The notes below the pieces were generated by a model. It saw nothing but the letters and a program-made list of their open reading frames with translations. It ran no database searches and was not told the origin of the DNA. Source: Mixophyes australis (lineage: Eukaryota; Chordata; Amphibia; Anura; Limnodynastidae). Taken from it: a stretch of 64,000 nt of DNA. The stretch spans positions 331,855,875 through 331,919,874 of the forward strand of contig JAVHZZ010000003.1 of the NCBI GenBank assembly GCA_036250195.1. The letters are read 5' to 3'. Shown here piece by piece: positions 49,371 through 62,185 of the stretch. Made by a program: the position numbers and the translations under genes. Position 1 is the first letter of the stretch. Every line of letters begins with the position of its first letter.

Positions 49371-51612
49371 TTTGTTTTTGTGTTTTTTTGTTGATTGTGC
49401 GGTGCTGCAAATTCTGTGGCACTATATAGATAAATATGGTGATGATGACAATGCTCTAGAATATACTCTGAGCATATGACAAGCTTTAAAACTTAAATGT
49501 TCCCTCCAGCAATAAATAAGTATATTATTTTACCAAAGGCATACTGATGACAGTCTCCATGAATATCAATGATACAGAGGTTAGCTGTGGTCTTTATGTA
49601 ATGTATTCATGCAGCAATCCTCACAGCTAATGGAAAGGCTGTGCGTGAGCATATTAACAGCCAGTCAGTAGGGCCGCTGTCTCCTGCATGCTGGCCCCCT
49701 GTACTGCTGCACTAGGCCCAAGCATTTGTGGTCTTGGCCTAAGTTAGGGACCTGTCCATTTATGCTACAAGCATCATTAAAAGTATCTAGACATTGCAGT
49801 TAGCATCTTGTAAGTACCTTGTGCTGATTCCTAGAAGTTGCCAACACATTCAATTTGTTCCTGGATCAGTGAATTAATCTTGATAAAATTAGCATTAAAA
49901 CTAATTGATTGAATCTGATTGAAAACTATTGCAGAGGAGAGGAGGTGATTGTGTTAATTTGATTGTCAAGTTGAGTGGCAATTTTTGTCCTGTGTTAAAC
50001 ATTCTCTTTGCATTATCATCAATCTGTGTTAAAATAAAATAATGGATCTTTATTTTTTTTTTTTTCCTTCTACTCTGAAATCACGTGTGGTGGCACAAGT
50101 TGCTTTTAGCCCTTGAAGCCATTTAGCATCCAGTTAAGCAATTTCTGAAACTGTCAGAATCGACACTGCAAAAGCAGATGTCAGCAAGACCGTTATCCGC
50201 ATGTCTCTGACTTCACTGCTTTGTGTTGTCACCGACCATCATTTCACCAGCACCAGTGTTAGAGGAACTGGTTCTGACGCACAATGGAGCTAAAAATGTC
50301 ACCATATTTTGGAATTTAACTAGCTAGATTACACTGCTTTTTGACCTGGAAAGTACAATGTAATGTATGAATATTTGTGATGTTTTAGTACATATAGCTT
50401 AACTTATTTTGTGCTGTAGAGTTGTTTCTTTTTGAATGGACCACTAAACTCCAAATGAAAATGTTCATATATGATGAAGATAAAATGCATTGTTTAGTGT
50501 TAATCTGATGTTCCACTACGGATAGCTTGAAACCCCTCCCACATCTTTAGGGTGTCCTAATGGTTTCTGGTAAAGGTCAGAAAGCGGAGACTGCGGCCAT
50601 TTGAACTGTTATGACACCACTGGCCTTATATCTGTTGATGAATTAATCTATGTGTTACATTTCTGTAAAGCAGGTCTGGCAGTCTGTCAGTCATTCTATG
50701 TCTATTGTGTCAGAGAGACACTGCACTCCTAACATGGCATCCTGCTGCAGACGAATGAAAGAGAGAATGGGGGACTCATTCAGTTAAATAGTCATTCCAG
50801 GGGTGCTATTCACATCTCTGATGTACAGCCTTTCACATATATTTTTTTCAGATACTGGCTTCACTTGCTTCTTAATTCAAACTATGTATTCATTTTGAAA
50901 TACAAAATAAAATCTATATACCACATCATGAAGTATCTTACAATCTGCATTTAGTGGGTCATACGTTTGATGCATAGTTTTCCAAATTGAAAATAGTGCA
51001 TTTTGGTGTAGAATTAACCATTCATTACAGGTTAATCACATTAGATGCCCCATATTGTGTGACATTTGTTAGGGTCGTCTATATTTTGTATACAAATGCA
51101 AGCATGTCATTAATTCAAGTTGTCTAAAAGGGAAGATTATTTGACAAGGAGCTTAGGTACTACATGACGTCAGTCTTTCTAGCACATAATAGTGTTTCCA
51201 TAGCAAAATTTCTGGTGTGATATTGCCACTCATCGTATGCCAGTATTCTCTGTTTTATCTTGGTATGCATCTGTCATCTGAGAGAAGTTCTATTTCATTC
51301 AGCATCTTGGTGACCAGCTTGCAGCTGGTCCTACTGTCACTATTACAATGGATGGTGGTTTATTCACATTCAGATATGCTGCTAGAATGTAGTGTCATAA
51401 GAACAAATATTGTTTTCACAGATGCAAGTCTATTGGTACCTTCTTTTTCTACCCAGCAGTCAGCGAAAGTTTGAGGGCTGAAGTCCATATTTATAACAAG
51501 TCCAAAGAGACAGAAGTGGGTACCAGTATAATACATCCCATAGTTGCCTGTATTCCAAAAATGTCCCTGGTCAAGCATATATGCTATAATAACATGTATA
51601 TAGTATTACACT

Positions 51613-51922
51613 CTGTGTTTTCCCCAGAACATTTTGCCAGCCGGGTGGCATTAAGAAGCAGCCGGATGGGGGCACTTGTAATACTTTACAATAATAATGA
51701 TAAATGTTGGAGGTTATTGCTCACACCTGCCAGGACTGGTCAGACTGGTGGTCAGTGGTCTAACACACACTGCTGGCTGTAGTGTTCACCTAGTGCCTGT
51801 TCTAATAGGAGAAACCATTGTTTATTCTATAATAATAGGACTTTGTTGGTCTCCAAGAGCAGGGTGGCAAGTAAAACCAGTCGGGTGGAGCACCCGGGAA
51901 ATAGGTGCTGGGGACAACACTG
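51613..51922. mobile_element. foldback element with CCCCAG...GGGTGG arms
   Basis: The left end reads CTGTGTTTTCCCCAGAACAT, then GCCAGCCGGGTGG. The right end reads, on the - strand, CAGTGTTGTCCCCAGCACCT and then CCCGGGTG. The imperfect terminal repeats are about 30 bp. The CAGTGTT-type end suggests hAT, but a clean 8-bp duplication is not visible. Confidence 0.6.
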
Positions 51923-53110
51923 TCACTAATTCACTTGTGGTCAGTATTTGAATACTTAAAGAAAGTGACGTGTTGTGGGTACTGTAAGAAAGTGTCTGTG
52001 GTTTTATACTATCAGGCTGCCTCTGGCCAGCAGAGCACATGTTATTGTATAGATATATAATAGGTATTCTAAACGGGACACTTCCCTCCTTTTTACAGAG
52101 CTAGGCATTGCCTCTTGACAACAGTGTGTTCAATCTGTCAGCAATACATTACGGACAGAGTTATTTTCCACAGAAAAAATAAATTTGAACCTTGAAGCAG
52201 CGTTACCATTTATGATTCCATATTGTGGAGCCACGAAAAAGGCACGCTGAAACGTTTTTTGGTGGTGGAGCACCCACATGTTATTCAGGTTCACCACTAT
52301 AAAAATACTGTGGGGGGAGTGGTGAGCGGGAGGACCAGTAGGAAGCTGCAGTCTGTAATTGCGGATTTTTATTGGATCACACGGGCAAAGGTTTATGGCC
52401 AGGCTGTGGGATGACAAGTGGCTGAATTCAGCCGCTCCCAGGGCTCCAGTGACGGGCGCCCTGGGTAGGATCGTTGTTTTGGGTTTTTTTTTTCACCTAA
52501 CCAGATAATGAATCTTAAAGTATTAACAAATATTTTACTTCCTTCAACACTCTGCTTTAATCCCTTCATGACAGGAGTTCGTTTGCATTATAATGAGCCA
52601 AACAGCTTTTGTGCATTTGGCTGTGTCAGGAATAACTTGTAAATTATGAGGGGTATGACCTGTCCTATAACCAACTATAAGGCAATGAGGCCACAATTGA
52701 CGCCAAAAATATAACTAATTTAATTGGTTTCTGACATATTTAACCTGTGTGTTTGTGTGTGTTCATGTGGTTAGGAATATAGATGAGCTTTACTAGGTCA
52801 GGAACATTATATAAAGGTAAATAAATTGTATACAGTACTTATGCTTTTCCAAACAATGCACAATATTTACATTTTTCCATTCTAAAATATAGTGTTTCAC
52901 TTTTATGCTACAATATGTACATCTTTTTTTCTCTATATTGTGCAGGTCCCATATATTTTTACTGTATTGTGGGCTGTGTTGCACGAAGATTCAGAGTGTA
53001 TCAAGTCAATTGATGTCAAACTTTTTTAATGTTAAAATATCACTAGTACATAAGTTGAAATCATGTTATAAGCATGTCATGAACACATAAATGCTTGTAA
53101 CTCTGCTAAA

Positions 53111-53214
53111 AGCACAGTTGGATGTGACAAAGCTAAACATGGATTTCAACATTTTTCCCCTTGGTCCTTTGCTGGTTGAAATTCATGTTTAACTTTGTCA
53201 CATCCAACTGTGCT
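53111..53214. repeat. 104-bp foldback (inverted repeat)
   Basis: AGCACAGTTGGATGTGACAA on the left and its exact reverse complement on the right continue into near-perfect arms of about 40 bp around a 20-bp loop. Target duplications are not clear. It would form a long hairpin in RNA or single-stranded DNA. Confidence 0.85.
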
Positions 53215-54077
53215 CTGAATCTTTTGCGTTGGTCTATTTCTGTCATAAAAGAATAGATTTCACCTCTGTCGTTACCATATGCACTATAGATTCATACTGA
53301 TTAGGAGAAGCGCTTTAGTCGTTTATATATACACTGAAAGGTTAGCAGATGTGCCAGAATGAAAATTACTGGGGAAATAGACTGACTCCACTTCTACTAT
53401 TTTGCATAGTTATGCCACTTATAACTACTGAAAAACATTTAATTGCATATTTGCTTGTTTCAAATTTTTTGTCCCTTGCTCTGTAGTTTGAGAAATTTCT
53501 CCAAGCATTAGCCTACATAAAACTCTGCATAGAGTGTATTACAAAGAAAATCTGTTAATTGTAGCAGCCTTTGCATTGCCTCTGGGTCTGTCTACCGTAT
53601 CACGTAGCTTCTATGATATGGTAACCGCATTCTAGGTCCCATCCTTTCAATACCAGGAAATAGATTGTGCTTGTAGACTTGCAGCTCGCATCAAATTGTT
53701 TTTATTTAATTTTTTTTCTTAAAGAATCCAGCAACTTTTGCTTAGGTTATTTTTGTGGATCTTTTTTTTTTCTTTTCTGAATAGTTCCAATAGGTGATTT
53801 TTTTTTATGTGAATATCTGGTCTGAGATCTAGATTTCTATTACAATATAGGATTAATATGTTTTTCTAGTAAGTACAATATAATTCTTTATTCTGATAGT
53901 ATAGTCTCCAGTCAGTATCCATTCTAGTGAAAACTATACATACCTGAACAAGTTCTATTGGCTAGTATATAATACGGATGCCGCACTAGTAGCAACTATA
54001 CACAACAGCTAATTCTTTTGGTTTATAATGTGAAGTAGAATCCATTCTGGTGACAAATGTACAATGCAGTGGCCAAC

Positions 54078-54775
54078 CCAATGGCTAGTGTACAAAGCAG
54101 GTCTCCATCAGCAGATTAGTATGTAAAGCAGACTTCCAGTCTGGGGGCTAGTGTACAGTGGAACCTGCAATCTCCAGTGACTAGTGTATAGCAAGCCTCT
54201 AAGCTCTGATAGCTAGTGTATAGCAGGCCTCTATGCTGTGGTGGCTAGTGTACAGTTGGACCTGCAATCTCCAGTGGGTAGTGTATAGCAGGCCTCTAAG
54301 CTCTTGGTGGCTATTGTATAGCAGGCCTCTAAGATCTTGGCGGCTAGTGTATAGCAGGCCTCTAAGCTCTTGGCGGCTAGTGTATAGCAGGCCTCTAAGC
54401 TCTTGGCGGCTAGTGTATAGCAAGCCTCTAAGCTCTTGGCGGCTAGTGTATAGCAGGCCTCTAAGCTCTGATAGCTAGTGTATATCAGGCCTCTATGCTG
54501 TGGTGGCTAGTGTACAGTGGGACCTGCAATCTCCAGTGGGTAGTGTATAGCAGGCCTCTAAGCTTTTGGTGGCTATTGTATAGCAGGCCTCTAAGCTCTT
54601 GGCGGCTAGTGTATAGCAAGCCTCTAAGCTCTTGGCGGCTAGTGTATAGCAGGCCTCTAAGCTCTTGGCGGCTAGTGTATAGCAGGCCTCTAAGCTCTTG
54701 GCGGCTAGTGTATAGCAGGCCTCCAAGCTCTTCGCGGCTAGTGTATAGCAGGCCTCTAAGCTCTGGTGGCTAGCA
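54078..54775. repeat. 33-bp minisatellite with higher-order structure
   Basis: About 20 units of a 33-bp monomer (core GTGTATAGCAGGCCTCTAAG). Variant units with ACCTGCAATCTCCAGTG recur near 54160, 54261 and 54523. The block starting CTATGCTGTGGTGGCTAGTG repeats at 54231 and 54493, a higher-order period of about 262 bp. The monomer is a multiple of three, which creates long repetitive frames on both strands that I do not regard as genes. Confidence 0.92.
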
Positions 54776-57700
54776 GATCTCACCTTCCTCCCTTGACCAT
54801 GGTTTGCTACTGTTACTGACAGTTTTCGATGGCGGTTCACCGGTGGGACTGATTCTACTAGAGAAGAGCTTCCAAGAAACATCAGTAACACAAGCTGACT
54901 ATTTATTTATTTTTTATTTTATTTTTAAATGGTTTCAGATGGATGTTTTTATTGTTTCCTGTCTGACACAATGAACAAATCAATGCAGCAAACTGTGGGG
55001 TAGATTTTGCTGATGGCTTCCAGCCTCTCTTCCACCTAGCAGTGAGCAATTGTAGCAGTAGCCGGTGGTTTTGGCAGTAATATGCCAATCTCCCAGGCTC
55101 CCTCAGTAGCTCCCCACTGTATGTCTCATACGTGAGCCTACAGCACACTGTCTCCCATTTGTCAGAGTCCTTGTACAATTACCGCTGTGTGCTGATTGAA
55201 AACTTGTTACCCTCCCATTTGTAATATGTCATTCCCTGCTAATAATAGTCTGAATGGCATTTGTTTTTAACATGGGAACGGATCGTTTATTCTTTTAAAA
55301 ATATTTTGTCTAAATAAAAGTATCTGCAGGAGAGAATGAATTGAAAGTGAAAATGTTTTTCCCACATCCACCAAATAAAAGAATAATTAAAGCGATCAAA
55401 TATTTCCAGTATGTTTTTCCAGAAAGTTAATATTCAGAGTAATGAAATCTGGAATGAACATGCTGTCTATAAGGTTTGCTCTGTGTAGCATTTGTTATCT
55501 ATGAGTTGTACAAGAGATATAGATTATGAAACTAATAATTGGTAAAATACATTATCACAATGTTTTCCACATTTGATTTTTGTGCAATAACCATCTACAA
55601 TTTAGACCTTTTTGAAATGCTGTCGTTTTTGATCAGGAACAGGAAATGTTATAAATATTAAGTATTACTGTTAATATTTAGTTTAAGAAACACTGTTACA
55701 ATGCATTTATTTTAATACATATTTCTTATTCTTTCTGTAAGTCAGTGCCATCTATGAAGGCTAATAACATTTTTTTATTTAATATGATGTTTTTGTTGTC
55801 CCAAGCAACACCTTAAAATGTATTTTGATGCTTTTAGCCTAAGGGGTACCAGTTACAGGGATTGGACTAACCCTTAGCTGATCACAACGCCTGGAAACGG
55901 CTAGTCGTAACCTTTAAAGCTATGGTGTAAACGATTTAGGATTTTCACGTTACATTGGCAATTGTGCTTTTATGTGGGCAAGGAACTCCCGCTGACTACT
56001 TATATCCTTGGGATCTACACTAAGGAATATATTTTCCACCCTAGAGTAGTCTGCAGTTCATTATGTGCAAGCACTGTATAAATAAATGTTAACAATACAA
56101 TATATATTCCTCCTTGGATAGTGATGTTCAGTACATAATGAGAGAAACATTTGGAACAGCAAGTAATGAGCGATTTTTACGGCATCCAAGAAGCCGAACA
56201 ATTGATTCCGTTTTCATCTCGAATATTCACCTGAGTAGTCTAATGTTAGATCAGATATGTATCGAGATAAGTGCTCAATCCATAGCAGGTGCATCCGCGT
56301 TCTTTCAAATCACTTGCCATTATTGATATGTTTGTGAAGCATTGTTTGAATTTCTACCCACTGGCTGCAATCTCTTAAGCTTAGATTGACCTGGTGAGTT
56401 GTAATGACGCTATGAGGACAAAATGAGAAAGGTACTGTTGTCTGCCTTGAGAATGGAATATTATATTGAGCAGCTATTAGCATCGCTGTTTAGAAAAGCA
56501 ATCTCTAAATTGCTTTAGGATGCAAGTGGAGCAAATTTCATGCAGAGTTCCTTGAAGCATAAAGGCAGTTTGAGGTTTTTTTCCCTCTGCTATCATGAAG
56601 AATGTTGACAAGACAGACTGTTCATACCCATTTAGAGCAGTGTTATCAGATCCATACTGGGAAAGGATTCTCACAATAGCTGCCAATCACTGTCCAGTGG
56701 GCTCATTATTCTGAAACTCATTTATTAGGAATACATTTTTTAAGAGTGATTGGTTTGAAAATGGAATTGAGCATTAGATTTTTTTTTTTTTTTATAAAAT
56801 TAGGTTGGCATTATGCCAATTGGAAACGATAATTGAAAGTATATACAAGTACATATCTGTTTAATGAGAACCATGCTTACCCACATTTCATGGTTATGGG
56901 AGAAATACAAAAGGCAAAAATAATATGAAATGTATTTTTATTTATAATGAGCTCCATTATTAACAGGTTCCCATTGTTTTCCCATCCTAGTGAGTTGCTA
57001 GAGCTGCATTTTCATTAATACTAGTTTAGAAAATAGCAGCACGTGAGTAGGATTAGACTTTTTATGCATTACCTTATACAATAGTACATTGACAAGTAGC
57101 CATCGTGCTTAATGAAAATATTACGTCTCTTTGTTATATTTTCCTGCCTCCTCCCTCTGTTTTGCCACCAACCCCAGTCCAGATATTCTGTAAAAAGAAA
57201 GGTTCCATAGGCCTTTCTGCACTTCAGTTGTATGGCCCTTGTCAATGTAGACTTGGGCAATAGGCAAAAAAAGTAATTGGGAAATATACAGTTTTTAATA
57301 GAATGGTTTTAGTATGTTATCCGCTAATTGCTCTTCCACAGTTTGAATGAACAAGTGTGGTTTTTATGTGATCGTCTACCATGAGAATGTGATTTGGGGA
57401 AGTGACACAGGAGTTCTCAGATAAATCTGACTCGTCGGGTATTCAAAATGAACTCTCCTTCACATCCATATACAGATTAGATTGTTATATAAATTATACA
57501 CAGTATGGGAAATTAAAGACTATAATTACTATACTGATAACTGGGAGTCCAGCCTCAATCTAAATTCGGTAACCAGCCATTACAGACATCTAACCTTGGG
57601 ACATTCTTTAGGATGGGCATTTGCTATAGTGCAGTAGAACATTGCATATTATGAAACTAATTCATTATAGAGATTAAAAGAAAAAGAAATGGATCTGATG

Positions 57701-58669
57701 CCCCTCAAAACCACCACTATTTTATAGCCACAATCTAAACTCTGTATGGTGTTTGTGGAAAAGTGACAACTTCAATAATTCTTTTAATTTTTGCAGTAGT
57801 TTAATTTGTCTGGCACAGTGATAAAAATGATAGAACCTCTGCAAATCCCCAGTCTAATGAATAACCAACTGAAATGTAATTTAATAAATTTGGGCAAATT
57901 TGCATACAAAGTTTTATAGTTTTTATAATATCGCAAAGTATTGAGGTATTAATGAGTGTGGTCAGATGCAGATTTGTGCAAAGTAATGCACTTAAAGAGC
58001 AGACACCAACTAGTCAAGCCCCTCGTCTGTGTCATGCAAGCCCAGATCAAATTTTAATATCAATTAGTTTTTGTTCTAGCACTTATACGGGTAAGAGAGA
58101 AAAATTCAAATACATGGCATGGATTGTGTAACGCAAACTATGTTTGCCCTAATGATACTTTATTGTTTTTCTTTAAAGCTAAAAGTGTTTTCTTTTTTGT
58201 GTCTAGGCAGTTACGTGATACAGTGCTAAAATTCTAAATAGAAGGATTAATTGAGCTAACTCTTTTAAATAATCTTTAAATAATCTTCCAACACTTGAAT
58301 GACCAGACCCATTTTTTGTTTGTGCTGTGTCAATTAAAGTGAGCATAGTCTAACAGTTATTAAACTATTCAAGTGAATTTAATTTATTCATATGTGTTGC
58401 GGATAGATCCGTAAGGCTGTGTTTAGTTTGTATTTTGGAATAACTATGTTTAAGAGATGATATGTCATGTATCTATTGTGTTGGAAATCTTCTAAAAAGG
58501 GTTCTAAGCACTAGATGTTAGTATGTGTGTGTGTGTTCTGTTAGTTTTTTATTCATAACATTTTTACTGATCAAGGGAAACTATAGAGAAAAGGGCAGGG
58601 GAATGGAAACTACAGAAAGGGCAGGGAAGTGTGTATGTTAAGTCTTGCATACTGTTCAATGGACACATC

Positions 58670-59690
58670 TGGGTAAATGATGCATTTTGGAAGCACGGGC
58701 TTCCACTGGTGTGGCTCATGTGTTAAGCAAATAACATCCCATCATGGTCAGGGTGATGTATAGATGTAGATATAAAATGCCATGGTTGCCTATAATTATG
58801 GCTAGCACGGTTGCAAAACGGAGACCTCGGTGATTTAGAAAAGATTGATAATTGGGGGGCATTTAGCAGAAGCTTCAGTGACAAAGACAGCACAACTTAC
58901 TAATGTTTCATGAGCAATGGTATCAAGGTGATGGCAGCATGAAATGCAGAGGTTAACCTCGTTAGCATAGGGTATTGGTGAGTAGGAGAGCATACTGCAT
59001 GATTGGGATATCCATGCATTAATTTGATGTGCAAGGCATAATAGGTAAGTAACTGCAGATCAATTTGCTGCAAATTCAGTCTTTGGTGCAAGTAACGGCC
59101 CACCAAAATTGCACAGAACAGGGTATCGGAGTCTGATTGCTGTGTAATAAATCACTCATGCACACGTGGACTGCCTGTTTCCATGCTCTGCTCATTTGTA
59201 CAAAGAGCACAGGTAATGGACTTCTAAACAGTGGAGCAAGGTGTTCTCTGCAGAAGAAGAATGCACCAACCTAGAGAACTGTGCAGCCATCAGTGCTGTG
59301 AAGGGTCAATGTGGTTTCATAATGTTATGAGGAGTATTTTCCTGGCATGGTTTGGGGGCAGTCATTCAATTACAAGGCATGGTCAATGCTAATCACTACT
59401 TAAATGGTACTGAGTGACCGTCTTCACCCCATGGTGCAGCATATCTTTTCTGATGAGAGGAGTGTCTTCCAGGATAAGAGTGCTCCCATTCACAGAGCAT
59501 GAATGGTCGCCCAATGGTGTAATGAGCATTACACTGATGTTTTACATATGCCAAGGTTTTCTCAGTCACCAGATCTAAACCCAATTGAGCATTTTCGGAA
59601 TATATTGGACAGAGCTTTTCCCCGCATCAACTGAGTGACTTTCTTGTTGAAGAATTGTGCTGCATCCCCAATTCCAGACATTTGTAGTCA
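58670..59690 (+). pseudogene. Tc1-like transposase pseudogene
   Basis: The clear part is 59290-59690, with VHPMVQ-like DRLHPMVQHIFSDERSVFQD, then APIHRA, SQSPDLNPIEHF and a decayed tail. These are the DDE-region signatures of Tc1-like transposases. Stops and frameshifts interrupt it, and the pair expected as DD(N)AP reads DKSAP. The 5' boundary is uncertain. The family differs from the element at 22205. Confidence 0.8.
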
Positions 59691-59694
59691 TCAT

Positions 59695-59740
59695 AATAAT
59701 AATATTTTATTATATTATTATTTTATTATTATTATCATCC
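59695..59740. repeat. (ATT)n/(ATA)n microsatellite
   Basis: Imperfect ATA and ATT triplets directly after the Tc1-like remnant. Confidence 0.85.
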
Positions 59741-61334
59741 ACACATTTAAAGTGCTTGAGTCGGGACTTAATGCAACTGTTCAGGTCAATTACAGCCTCC
59801 GCAGTTATATTACATCTAGTCTAAAACCCATTCTCGTTGGCCGTTGCATGTTTACAGTACCTGATAGCTTGCTTCCCATCTTAGAGCTGCTCTATAGTCT
59901 AACAGCAGCTATGTGTTTGTGTATACAAAGTTTAATTACATTATGTTCATCATTTTGTCTTCTATTGATGTTTTGCATCACACCTGGTTTGGTGTAACTA
60001 CACACCAGAGAATAATGCTTGTCTGGTTTCGTAGTCTGCGGCATTCATGTAAATTCCTCATTATGGGCCAAGGATACAGACGTGCATAGGATCAGAGAGG
60101 CAGAGTGAAAGTTTCTTTTTTTTTTGCTGCATGGACAGATGTGAGACAGATGTGAACATTCCTAGATTTTCCTTCCCACAATGCAATAAACCTTTATTCT
60201 CTACATAAAAGCCATTCTGATTATAGGAAAGCTGTTGCCAACTTTTGCATGGAAAGCTAAACAAAGTTTATTAAATTGAGAGCAGCAGTCACACAAATGG
60301 GGACAAATAACACAGATTGCTGTGTACAAATGTGTTTAAATCTGGGTGCCGTACAGTGATTAGCCAAATACTCAAATCAAGAAAACGTTAGTGTTGTTTA
60401 CAGGTTGCATTTAGTTTTTATGGTTTCTCTTGGTCACATAATAGTAGACTATATTTGTCTCTTGATGTTCTGTTCTTTTCATGTGGATAGATTAAAGCAT
60501 TATCAGGCTTGGTGCAAGCTTGCAGTATTCGGCAGGGAGGAGGGCGACACAGTTTCCATTATAAACATCGATTAGAGTACAGTCAGTTTCAGTTTGGTTG
60601 CAATAATAAAGTACAAGCCAGTCTCCATTTCACAAAGCCATTTCCAGTTTGTGGCAATACATGAACCCAATTTCTGTGAGATAATGAAAAAAGTGTCTGA
60701 GTATTCTTCTCCACTGGGAGGCTGAAATGATTTTGCTGCCTCTTTATCACCAACCAATTTCCCTAATCCTAGCTTGTTAGTTTTGATGAAAAGTCTTAAA
60801 TTAGTAAACCAGTGTAACATTTTGTTGAATAGTTGGATTGTGATGGATTATTAAAGTTTTTATGTTCTATTGTACTGGCAGTATTTCTCATACCTCTGCA
60901 GCTAATCCCAATTGCTGATAGCCAGGCGGATCCCTGCCTTCTGCAACTTAATGCAAAATAAATTATTCATTTACTGTGTTTTTAAAGTTCCCCTGAACCT
61001 ACAATACCAATAGGCATAATAATAAAAAATACCTATATGTAGTGAGAGGTTTCAGCCTTCTTAGTTAGCTGGCTATGTGTCAAAAATTGTCTTTTGTAGT
61101 TTCTAAAAACATTATACTGTAAGATGCTACTGACACACATGAATAGATTTATCTTCAAGGATTGCTGGGGAAAACATAAGAATATGGAGATTAATACTGT
61201 TGGGAATAAAAGAACATAAAATAAACCTAGATGCAAAAAACTTTTATATTCACTAGGGAAATACTAAAGATGGATTGATTTATAAAGACACTATTACAGA
61301 TCATTGTTTTGAGATAACATATAAATATTTCTTT

Positions 61335-61533
61335 GGGCAGCACGGTGGCTCAGTGGTTAGCACTTCTGCCTCACGTCACTGGGGTCATGAGTTCAATTCC
61401 CAACCATGGCATTATCTGTGTGGAGTTTGTATGTTTTCCCCGTGTTTGCGTGAGTTTCCTTATGGTTCTCCGGTTTCCTCCCACCCTCAAAAAGCATACT
61501 AATTGGCTGCTATCAAATTGACCCTAGTCTCTT

Positions 61534-61568
<35 letters not shown>

Positions 61569-61686
61569 GTGTGTATGTGTATGTTAGGGAATATAGACTG
61601 TAAGCTCCAATGGGGCAGGGACTGATCTTAGTGAGTTCTCTGTACAGCGCTGCAGAATTAGTGGCGCTATATAAATAGCTGATGAT
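61335..61686 (+). mobile_element. tRNA-derived SINE, copy 4, full length with TSD
   Basis: It begins GGGCAGCACGGTGGCTCAGT. The A box is TGGCTCAGTGGTTAGC and the B box is GAGTTCAATTCCC. Then come the shared body, a (TG)n microsatellite (about 61536-61585) and the tail GGCGCTATATAAATAGCTGA. TATTTCTTT flanks it at 61326-61334 and 61687-61695, a 9-bp target duplication typical of LINE-mediated insertion. This is the reference copy in the window. Confidence 0.93.
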
Positions 61687-62044
61687 TATTTCTTTATATG
61701 CTTTAGCCTGTGTGTGCCTTCCTCTGGCCGGAACATGTCCACTAGGTGGCACTATGCTTTTCAAGCATTTGCTTTTGTTAAAAGGGCACTGTCCTCGAAG
61801 TGATTTTATTTAGTGTTATTTTCAAACTTTCCCATACCTTTTTTTATTTTCTTAGGTTAAGATTTTGGAATAGAAAAGGCCTGTTGTTTGGAGTAATATC
61901 CCAACTGTGTGGAGCTGCAACTTGTATCTTTGCTTTTATGCATATTTTCTTTCACTAGGTACATATATCGATGTTGTTTTAATATAGACATTTTTTTTCC
62001 TAGCTGCAGTAATTCTGCTTGTTTTCCCATGTTATCCTTTGTAG

Positions 62045-62185
62045 CATACTTGTAAGCTGCGAGCAGGGTTCTCTTACCTCTCTGTCTGTATGTATTACCC
62101 AGTATTGTTTTATTAATGTTTGTTCCCAATAGTAAAGCGCTACGGAATTTGCTGTCGCTATATAAATAAATGTTGTGGATGATGA
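62045..62185 (+). repeat. SINE-type 3' tail fragment (second family)
   Basis: It contains TGTAAGCTGCGAGCAGGG, TATGTATTACCCAGTATTGT, AGTAAAGCGCTACGGAATTT, GTCGCTATATAAATAAATG and a GATGATGAT-like end, matching 6513-6640. Confidence 0.75.

Noticed and set aside
54199..54891. Repetitive open frames in the 33-bp array on both strands
   Set aside because: They arise because the repeat unit is a multiple of three. There are no start context, splice signals or family features.
61335..61400. A tRNA gene
   Set aside because: The A and B boxes belong to a SINE head; no cloverleaf with acceptor stem is formed.
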